A stretch of DNA of 6,189 bases from Bacteroidales bacterium (GTDB lineage Bacteria; Bacteroidota; Bacteroidia; Bacteroidales; UBA3824): assembly GCA_017530465.1 (NCBI GenBank), contig JAFXMJ010000475.1, positions 1-6,189 of the forward strand. Direction: 5' to 3'. The position numbers were made by a program, and so were the translations under genes. Numbering within the stretch: the stretch's first letter is position 1; every line of letters starts with the position of its first letter. The notes under the pieces are model-generated. The model was not told the origin of the DNA. It worked only from the letters and a program-made list of their open reading frames with translations, and did not search any database. Below are positions 1-4,685 of this stretch, piece by piece.

Positions 1-320
1 AAGGAATCTTCGAGCCTGTCAATAACAGCCTCGGAGAAGTTGGACGGCAACGGCGCAGCGGCACCATCGTTGGTAAAATATTCGACAGATGAACTCGTTG
101 TTTTATATTCTCTGAAAAGCCAACGAAAAAAGTCATCATCTCGTTTGCGTTTATTTGCGTCCTTGGTACTTCGTGTGGGACTATACGTTTCGTCAGAAGG
201 CGCACACATGTCCGCAGATGCAGATTCTTGCCGCGTTTCTTCTGCACTATAACTATAATAATGGAGATTAATAAAGTGGCTGAGTTTTTCGTACAATGTC
301 TGTTTGTCTGTATTTTCCAT
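1..320 (-). CDS. Hypothetical protein, N-terminal part (runs off left edge)
   Basis: I do not recognise this protein. Reading leftwards from the ATG at 320-318 gives 106 uninterrupted codons to the window edge, so the C-terminus is missing. It begins MENTDKQTLYEKLSHFINLH. Residues 25-60 are rich in Ser, Thr, Glu and Lys and look flexible. A basic-then-acidic run (KRKRDDD, 57-63) leads into FFRWLFREY (64-72), a likely amphipathic helix, and a further Ser/Thr/Ala-rich stretch follows. No signal peptide or membrane segment is visible, so a cytoplasmic location is likely. Support for it being real is the open frame up to the edge, a well-matched Bacteroidetes promoter about 65 bp upstream (384-415) and divergence from the GH51 gene. 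An ORF of about 70 codons on the opposite strand is treated as its shadow. Function cannot be assigned; a regulator would fit the divergent position, but nothing in the sequence shows a DNA-binding domain. Confidence 0.6.
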   Translation of the reverse strand, partial: MENTDKQTLYEKLSHFINLHYYSYSAEETRQESASADMCAPSDETYSPTRSTKDANKRKRDDDFFRWLFREYKTTSSSVEYFTNDGAAAPLPSNFSEAVIDRLEDS

Positions 321-383
321 ACCTTATATATATAATGTGTGGGCGGCAATTAAAATCCGCTTTAATTATTGTAACTGCGAGTG

Positions 384-415
384 CAAATATAATCCTTATA
401 AAAACAAAATGCAAA
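384..415 (-). promoter_or_regulatory. Bacteroidetes-type promoter for the leftward hypothetical gene
   Basis: On the minus strand TTTG (415-412) is followed after exactly 20 bp by TATATTTG (391-384). This matches the Bacteroides -33 TTTG / -7 TAnnTTTG consensus at every specified base, and is the best promoter match in the window. The predicted transcription start is near 377-379, giving a leader of about 57 nt before the ATG at 320. The start codon lacks a properly spaced Shine-Dalgarno sequence, as is usual in this phylum. The start site is inferred, not seen. Confidence 0.65.
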
Positions 416-443
416 TTTATGACGAAGTTTCCGCAAATAATAT

Positions 444-451
444 TAACTTTG
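444..451 (+). promoter_or_regulatory. -7 promoter box of the GH51 gene
   Basis: TAACTTTG matches the Bacteroidetes -7 consensus TAnnTTTG and continues as CACC, so the 13-mer TTAACTTTGCACC (443-455) is identical to the one in front of the S46 peptidase gene. No good -33 TTTG is present at the expected spacing; the region around 416-421 (TTTATG) is only a weak match. The predicted transcript would start near 456-458 and have a leader of about 67 nt that ends in an A-rich run just before the ATG at 525. The weak -33 box could mean that an activator is needed, which is an inference. Confidence 0.6.
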
Positions 452-524
452 CACCTGACGGATTCAAAATCTTGGATTCGCCACACCTTATATAATATAT
501 AACATTTAAAAAAACAAACAAGTA

Positions 525-2057
525 ATGAAACGACAATTTCTACTGGGCGCGGCTCTCGCTCTCACGGTGTCTGCTTCTGCACAGACCAAACTCCTGACAA
601 ACGGACAGGAGGCGCACCAAATCCCCGCCGAAATCTACGGTCAGTTTGCCGAACACCTCGGACGCTGCATCTACGACGGCATCTGGGTTGGCAAAAACAG
701 CAACATCCCCAACCAAGACGGCTACCGCACCGACGTGTTCAACGCATTGAAAGACCTCCAAATCCCCGTATTGAGGTGGCCAGGCGGATGTTTTGCCGAC
801 ACCTACCACTGGCGAGACGGCATTGGCCCCGCCGACAAGCGTCCCAAAATCAAAAACGTATTCTGGGGCGGCACGATGGAGGACAATTCCTTTGGCACAG
901 ACGAATTTTTCACACTCTGCGAACGTCTCGGCTGCAAGACCTATCTCTCTGTGAATGTGGGAACTGGTTCGGTACGCGATATGACCGATTGGCTCGAATA
1001 CATCACCGGCACAGACGATTGTCCCAATGTAAACCTCCGCAAGCAGAACGGTCGTGAAAAACCCTACAAAATAGACTTCATGGGCATCGGCAACGAATCG
1101 TGGGGCTGCGGCGGCAATATGCGTCCCGAATATTACGCCGACGTGTTCCGCCAGTATTCGTGCTACGCCTACCTCTACAACAATCACACTAACCCCGTGC
1201 GCGTGGCATCCGGCAGCAACGATTTTGACTACAACTGGACTGAGGTGCTGCTCAAAAATGCCGGCGAACACATGGATCACATTTCGCTCCACTACTACGT
1301 ACTGCCCATCCGTGATTGGAACGGCAGCAAGGGTCCCGACCGTGGTTTTGGCGAAGACCATTATTTTGGCGTCATCCGCGACGGCTACAAGATGGGCGAT
1401 ATGATTCCCAAACACTTAGACATCATAGCCAAATACAAGAAGAGTGTAAAACTCGACGTGGACGAATGGGGCATCTGGACTGACCAAGAGCCAGGCACTA
1501 TCCCCGGACACCTCTATCAGCAAAACACCCTCCGCGACGCACTCTTGGCAAGCACCACATTCGACATTTTCCACAAATATGCATACGGCCTCGGCATGTG
1601 CAACATCGCGCAGGTAGTCAACGTATTGCAATCGATGGTATTGACCAAAGGCGACAAGATGATTCTCACGCCTACCTACCACGTATTCAAGATGTACGCC
1701 GTTCACCAAAACGCCAAGTACATCCCGTTGTCGTTCCACTCGCCCAAATACACCTTCAACGGCGAGAGCATCGACGCAATCAGCGCAACACTCTCCAAGA
1801 AGGACGGCGTTTATCACCTCTCTGTCACCAACGTAGATTCCAAGAAGGAAAATACCGTAACTCTCGACCTCTCAGCCATCAACGCCACTGCCACAGGCAA
1901 AGCTGAAATCATCACTTCCAAGAGTTTTGCCGACTACAATTCTTTCGACAATCCCAACGTAATCAAGGCTGTGCCCTTCAATGGCGCAACAGTCAAGAAA
2001 GGCGAATTGACGGTGAAATTGCCGCCGATGAGCGTGGTAACGATTGAATTGTTGTAA
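525..2057 (+). CDS. Secreted GH51 alpha-L-arabinofuranosidase
   Basis: This 510-aa protein is a retaining glycoside hydrolase of family 51 (clan GH-A). The family removes non-reducing alpha-L-arabinofuranosyl residues from arabinan, arabinoxylan or arabinogalactan fragments. A signal peptide (1-20, MKRQFLLGAALALTVSASAQ) with no lipobox cysteine predicts a soluble periplasmic enzyme. The (beta/alpha)8 domain spans about 35-390. It holds the substrate-site segment FAEHLGR (41-47), RWPGG (84-88), the acid/base glutamate E191 in GIGNESWG, the HYY motif (256-258) and the nucleophile E314 in DVDEWGIW. A beta-sandwich domain fills about 395-510. The length is normal for the shorter GH51 enzymes, so the gene appears intact. 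The ATG at 525 is chosen because it starts the signal peptide and lies after an A-rich leader. The gene stands alone, with no other carbohydrate gene beside it on the same strand. Family assignment is firm; the exact polysaccharide is not known. Confidence 0.95.
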   Translation: MKRQFLLGAALALTVSASAQTKLLTNGQEAHQIPAEIYGQFAEHLGRCIYDGIWVGKNSNIPNQDGYRTDVFNALKDLQIPVLRWPGGCFADTYHWRDGIGPADKRPKIKNVFWGGTMEDNSFGTDEFFTLCERLGCKTYLSVNVGTGSVRDMTDWLEYITGTDDCPNVNLRKQNGREKPYKIDFMGIGNESWGCGGNMRPEYYADVFRQYSCYAYLYNNHTNPVRVASGSNDFDYNWTEVLLKNAGEHMDHISLHYYVLPIRDWNGSKGPDRGFGEDHYFGVIRDGYKMGDMIPKHLDIIAKYKKSVKLDVDEWGIWTDQEPGTIPGHLYQQNTLRDALLASTTFDIFHKYAYGLGMCNIAQVVNVLQSMVLTKGDKMILTPTYHVFKMYAVHQNAKYIPLSFHSPKYTFNGESIDAISATLSKKDGVYHLSVTNVDSKKENTVTLDLSAINATATGKAEIITSKSFADYNSFDNPNVIKAVPFNGATVKKGELTVKLPPMSVVTIELL

Positions 2058-2090
2058 ATACGCACGGCCGTGCGTATCTACGCCGTGCGT
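2058..2090. repeat. GC-rich palindrome with repeated arm, abutting the GH51 stop codon
   Basis: ATACGCACGGCCGTGCGTAT (2058-2077) is a perfect 20-bp palindrome that begins on the base after the GH51 stop codon. The right-arm core GCCGTGCGT (2067-2075) occurs again at 2082-2090. The left arm ACGCACGGC (2060-2068) can therefore pair with either copy; pairing with the second gives a 9-bp stem with a 13-nt loop. In RNA it would form a 3'-end hairpin in the GH51 transcript. The composition is far more GC-rich than the DNA around it. It resembles small dispersed palindromic (REP-like) repeats, but whether it is repeated elsewhere in the genome cannot be seen here. Confidence 0.6.
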
Positions 2091-2102
2091 CTTTAATAAA
2101 AT

Positions 2103-2143
2103 AAAAACCGCAGATTCAATGACGTTTTGAATCTGCGGTTTTT
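2103..2143. terminator. Bidirectional intrinsic terminator between GH51 and S46 genes
   Basis: A perfect 17-bp stem (2103-2119 with 2127-2143) encloses a 7-nt loop (2120-2126). The GC-containing core is CCGCAGATTC. The stem is flanked by five A residues on the left (2103-2107) and six T residues on the right (2139-2144), so both the plus-strand GH51 transcript and the minus-strand S46 transcript would end in a U-tract after a stable hairpin. It lies 45 bp beyond the GH51 stop and 63 bp beyond the S46 stop, the expected place for a shared terminator of two convergent genes. Confidence 0.9.
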
Positions 2144-2160
2144 TCATTTATTGATGTTTG

Positions 2161-2205
2161 GGAGGCAGACGACACGTCTGCAAGCGGGCGAGACGCCCGC
2201 ACTCC
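2161..2205. repeat. GC-rich double-hairpin (REP-like) element next to the S46 stop codon
   Basis: Two adjacent hairpins, each with a 7-bp stem and a 3-nt loop, sit side by side: GCAGACG-ACA-CGTCTGC (2165-2181) and GCGGGCG-AGA-CGCCCGC (2184-2200), separated by AA. The outer ends GGAG (2161-2164) and CTCC (2202-2205) are also complementary, so the whole unit can fold as a three-way junction closed by a 4-bp stem. It ends one base away from the S46 stop codon. The form is that of a dispersed REP-like repeat; copies elsewhere in the genome are expected but not visible here. In the S46 mRNA it would form a structured 3' untranslated region before the terminator. Confidence 0.65.
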
Positions 2206-2206
2206 A

Positions 2207-4306
2207 CTATTTTGCGAATGTCAATTCTTTGATAAGTCTCTGGCAATCACCATATTTGTCGATGATGAAAAGGACGTAGCGGATGTCAACGTTGATGCAG
2301 CGTTGGAGCTTTGTATTGAAAAACCAATCGCCGCACATAGCCTCGGAGTTGCCATCGAAGGCGAGACCGATGAGGTTGCCGCGTCCGTCGATTACGGGAC
2401 TGCCAGAATTGCCACCGGTGATGTCATTGTCGGTGAGGAAGCAGGCATGCAATGTGCCGTCCTTGTCGGCGTAACGGCCGTAGTCCTTGTTAAGCAAGAG
2501 GGTCTTCAACTTGGCGGGCACGTCAAACTCGTAGTCACCAGGGATTTCCTTTTCGAGTACGCCGTCGGTGGTGGTGAAATAATTCATCAACACGCCGTCC
2601 TTGGGCTTGTAATCCTGTACTGTGCCGTAGGTGAGCCTCTCGGTGAAATTGGCGTCGGGATAAGGATTGGCACCTACATTCATCTCATTGACACCTTTAG
2701 TATATATGCGGCGACCATTGTCGAGCATCTCGTCGTTGGTGCGGCTTGCGGTGATGAGAGTGCGGTAAACATCGAGCACTGCCAAGAAATTGCTGATGAC
2801 AGGGTCGGTGAGCAACGTCTCGCGGGTGGGGTTCTCAATAAACTTGTCGAAGCCTTCCTGTGTTACAAACTGCGAAGTAAACATATATGCAACGGCAGAA
2901 TCGGCAGACATCTCCTTCAAGAAGCTCGGATGATATTCAGCCTTGACATCCTCCATATAGAGTTTTGCCATTGCAAGCGACGACTTGTAATCGGTCTCAC
3001 GGCTGTAGTCCTTATAAAAACGGTGCATCTCCTTTATAAAATCATCCTTGGTCTGACCTGCGGGGTCGAGCACGTAATCGATGATGTGGTAGCCATGCAT
3101 CAGGAGCTCCATACCGCTGAAGAAACATTCGTTGATATACAGTAATACGAGCGCATTGTCACGGTCGGCGTCGCAAGCCTTCTGGATTTGCGCAAGGGCA
3201 TCCTTGTACTCATTCTGACGCTGTGCATTGGCGCGGCACCAAGTTTCAAAAGCCTTTTCCTGTTGCTGCTTTTCGCCCACGATGTTGAGGGCTTTCAGCG
3301 ACTTGTTGGCTTCGATTGAGTTTTTCCAATAGTTGGACGACTGCGAATACTTGGTGGCGTATTTGATGCGTATCTCGTCGCTTGCCTCCATATCGGCGTG
3401 CAATACATCCTGACGGATGCCGCGAATCTTGGCGCGGGCGTCGTTTTCAAGCATGTCGTTGTAGATTTCGAAGCTCGTGGAATACCTCTGCGTAGTGCCC
3501 GGGAATCCCATCACCATTGCAAAATCACCCTTCTTGTAACCCTTGAGGCTGATGGGCAGGTGGTGCTTGGGCTTGAGCGGAACGTTGGAGGAACTGTATT
3601 CTGCGGGGTTGCCGTTCTTGTCCACATACACGCGAAACACCGAGAAGTCGCAGGTGTGGCGTGGCCACATCCAGTTGTCGGTGTCGCCGCCAAACTTTCC
3701 AATGGCGTCGGGCGGAGTGCCGACAAGGCGCACGTCCTTGTAATCGACAAACGCCGAGAGAAAATAAGAATTGCCCTCGAAGAAAGGCTTTATCTCAATC
3801 CTGTGAAATTCCGACGGATACTTTTTCTTATATTCGGCGGTGATGCGCTCAATGTTGGCGTCAATCTGCTCCTTGTTGTGGTCGGTGACACCTTTTAATA
3901 CATCGTCGGTGACATCGGCAATCTCCTGGAGGATGCTCACGTAAAGACCGGGCGTCGAAATCTCCTCGTCAAACGACTTAGCCCAGAATCCGTCCTTCAG
4001 ATAATCGTGGGTAACAGTGCTGTGCTGCTGTATGCTCTTGTAGCCACAGTGATGATTGGTGAATATCAAGCCTTGGTTGGACACAATCTCGCCCGTGCAG
4101 TATCCTCCAAATACCACCACGGCATCCTTGAGGCTCGACTTATTGACACTGTACACGTCCTCCGGCTTCAGGCGGAAGCCCTGAGCTTTCATCTGCTGAT
4201 AATTCTTGCCAATGAGGTTGAGCAGCCACATACCCTCGTCGGCGCGTGCCGTCGTCGCCACTATGGCAAGCAACAACAGCGATGTTAATATGTTTCTAAA
4301 TTTCAT
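2207..4306 (-). CDS. Family S46 dipeptidyl-peptidase, DPP7-like
   Basis: This 699-aa serine exopeptidase of MEROPS family S46 (DPP7/DPP11) removes dipeptides from the N-termini of oligopeptides in the periplasm. A signal peptide covers about residues 1-23 (MKFRNILTSLLLLAIVATTARA). The chymotrypsin-like domain is split: H86 of TNHHCGY (83-89), D220 of RHTCDFS (216-222) and S634 of GGNSGSPV (631-638) fit the triad, and a helical domain fills about 280-570. N211, W212 and R216, with D651, match residues known in the family to hold the substrate amino terminus. G652, 18 residues after S634, aligns with the position that is Gly in DPP7 and Arg in DPP11, so a preference for hydrophobic rather than acidic P1 residues is inferred. 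C70 and C87 probably form a disulphide. The start at 4306 is preferred over an in-frame ATG at 4357, because the latter puts 17 residues before the signal peptide and overlaps the promoter. Confidence 0.93.
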   Translation of the reverse strand: MKFRNILTSLLLLAIVATTARADEGMWLLNLIGKNYQQMKAQGFRLKPEDVYSVNKSSLKDAVVVFGGYCTGEIVSNQGLIFTNHHCGYKSIQQHSTVTHDYLKDGFWAKSFDEEISTPGLYVSILQEIADVTDDVLKGVTDHNKEQIDANIERITAEYKKKYPSEFHRIEIKPFFEGNSYFLSAFVDYKDVRLVGTPPDAIGKFGGDTDNWMWPRHTCDFSVFRVYVDKNGNPAEYSSSNVPLKPKHHLPISLKGYKKGDFAMVMGFPGTTQRYSTSFEIYNDMLENDARAKIRGIRQDVLHADMEASDEIRIKYATKYSQSSNYWKNSIEANKSLKALNIVGEKQQQEKAFETWCRANAQRQNEYKDALAQIQKACDADRDNALVLLYINECFFSGMELLMHGYHIIDYVLDPAGQTKDDFIKEMHRFYKDYSRETDYKSSLAMAKLYMEDVKAEYHPSFLKEMSADSAVAYMFTSQFVTQEGFDKFIENPTRETLLTDPVISNFLAVLDVYRTLITASRTNDEMLDNGRRIYTKGVNEMNVGANPYPDANFTERLTYGTVQDYKPKDGVLMNYFTTTDGVLEKEIPGDYEFDVPAKLKTLLLNKDYGRYADKDGTLHACFLTDNDITGGNSGSPVIDGRGNLIGLAFDGNSEAMCGDWFFNTKLQRCINVDIRYVLFIIDKYGDCQRLIKELTFAK

Positions 4307-4332
4307 AATATGTTTTGTTGTTAATGACGGTG

Positions 4333-4340
4333 CAAAGTTA
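4333..4340 (-). promoter_or_regulatory. -7 promoter box of the S46 peptidase gene
   Basis: The minus strand reads TAACTTTG at 4340-4333, matching TAnnTTTG, inside the 13-mer TTAACTTTGCACC (4341-4329) that also precedes the GH51 gene. Upstream, where a -33 TTTG is expected, there is only a T-run ending in TTTG at 4358-4355, which is too close (14 bp) for the usual spacing. The predicted transcript starts near 4326-4328 and has a short leader of about 20 nt rich in A. This location argues against translation starting at 4357. Confidence 0.6.
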
Positions 4341-4415
4341 ACAATAATATATATCAAAAAAAAATGGTTGTTAATTTTACATTAAATTAACATCTGTGTT
4401 AAAATCGCCGTCTAA

Positions 4416-4436
4416 GTAAAGTTAACTTTACGTAAA
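4416..4436. promoter_or_regulatory. Overlapping palindromes, candidate operator
   Basis: GTAAAGTTAACTTTAC (4416-4431) is a perfect 16-bp palindrome, and its right arm also forms the 10-bp palindrome TTTACGTAAA (4427-4436). The result is three GTAAA half-sites in alternating orientation. Two more TTTAC half-sites lie at 4376-4380 and 4461-4465. The site is about 75 bp upstream of the S46 -7 box and about 145 bp upstream of the SusC -33 box, so it could serve either gene. The palindrome is seen; regulator binding is inferred and no regulator is identified. Confidence 0.35.
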
Positions 4437-4578
4437 AAACGACTAAAAATTACATTATACTTTACATAAAATTAGATAATATTTTCAAAACAGAGAAAAT
4501 AAGTTAAAATAAATATCACTGAATATTAACATTTTAGAAAAGAAACAGCGACCAAAAACACAAAATTTTAAAAAAAAT

Positions 4579-4610
4579 GTTGCTTTTTTGAAATTCTAAC
4601 ATTAAATTTG
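4579..4610 (+). promoter_or_regulatory. Bacteroidetes-type promoter for the SusC/RagA gene
   Basis: TAAATTTG (4603-4610) matches the -7 consensus TAnnTTTG, and GTTG (4579-4582), three of four bases of the -33 TTTG, lies exactly 20 bp upstream, the same spacing as the leftward promoter at 384-415. The predicted start is near 4615-4617, giving a leader of about 70 nt that contains the hairpin at 4622-4647. Unlike the other three promoters, the box is followed by TCC rather than CAC. Confidence 0.55.
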
Positions 4611-4621
4611 TCCCCAAAAGC

Positions 4622-4647
4622 TGGTTACAGCTGCTTACTTGTAACCA
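4622..4647 (+). promoter_or_regulatory. Hairpin in the SusC mRNA leader
   Basis: TGGTTACA (4622-4629) pairs perfectly with TGTAACCA (4640-4647), an 8-bp stem with a 10-nt loop. It would lie within the first ten or so nucleotides of the predicted SusC transcript, 38 bp before the ATG, with an unstructured A/T-rich tract between hairpin and start. No U-tract follows, so it is not a terminator. A role in mRNA stability or translation control is possible; no known riboswitch or leader family is recognised. Confidence 0.4.
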
Positions 4648-4685
4648 ACAACAATTAATTACTAAATTTACCAAATTACACACTT

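Larger units (their letters stand above)
4307..4685. other. AT-rich divergent intergenic region between S46 and SusC genes
   Basis: This 379-bp stretch carries no credible coding frame and is strongly AT-rich, unlike the roughly balanced coding DNA on both sides. It holds a promoter candidate for each diverging gene (4333-4340 minus and 4579-4610 plus), an overlapping pair of palindromes (4416-4436), and a hairpin in the SusC leader (4622-4647). It also has an imperfect 14-bp direct repeat, TTTACATTAAATTA (4376-4389) and TTTACATAAAATTA (4461-4474), with 13 of 14 positions equal. A-tracts (4355-4364, 4570-4577) could bend the DNA or act as UP-like elements. In such AT-rich DNA some of these similarities may be chance. 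Confidence 0.7.

Noticed and set aside
40..252. 70-codon plus-strand frame at the left edge
   Set aside because: It overlaps the longer minus-strand frame that has its own promoter and start; there is no promoter or leader for the plus frame.
268..502. Short open frames (63-72 codons) on both strands in the GH51 upstream region
   Set aside because: They overlap each other and cover the promoter boxes, are AT-rich, and encode Ile/Lys/Asn/Tyr-rich products without motif or start context.
540..1415. 291-codon minus-strand frame inside the GH51 gene
   Set aside because: A codon-aligned shadow of a gene with clear catalytic motifs; it has no promoter of its own and no domain is recognisable.
2058..2205. 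CRISPR array or mobile-element ends
   Set aside because: The repeats are palindromes of different sequence with no regular spacers, no target-site duplication and no transposase nearby.
2303..3145. 280-codon plus-strand frame inside the S46 gene
   Set aside because: A codon-aligned shadow of the peptidase C-terminal half; the peptidase has an intact catalytic triad and the shadow has no motif.
4376..4474. Imperfect 14-bp direct repeat as a regulator site or att site
   Set aside because: The two copies are almost pure A/T in an AT-rich region, so 13 of 14 matches may be chance; no integrase is present. It is kept only as a note in the intergenic entry.
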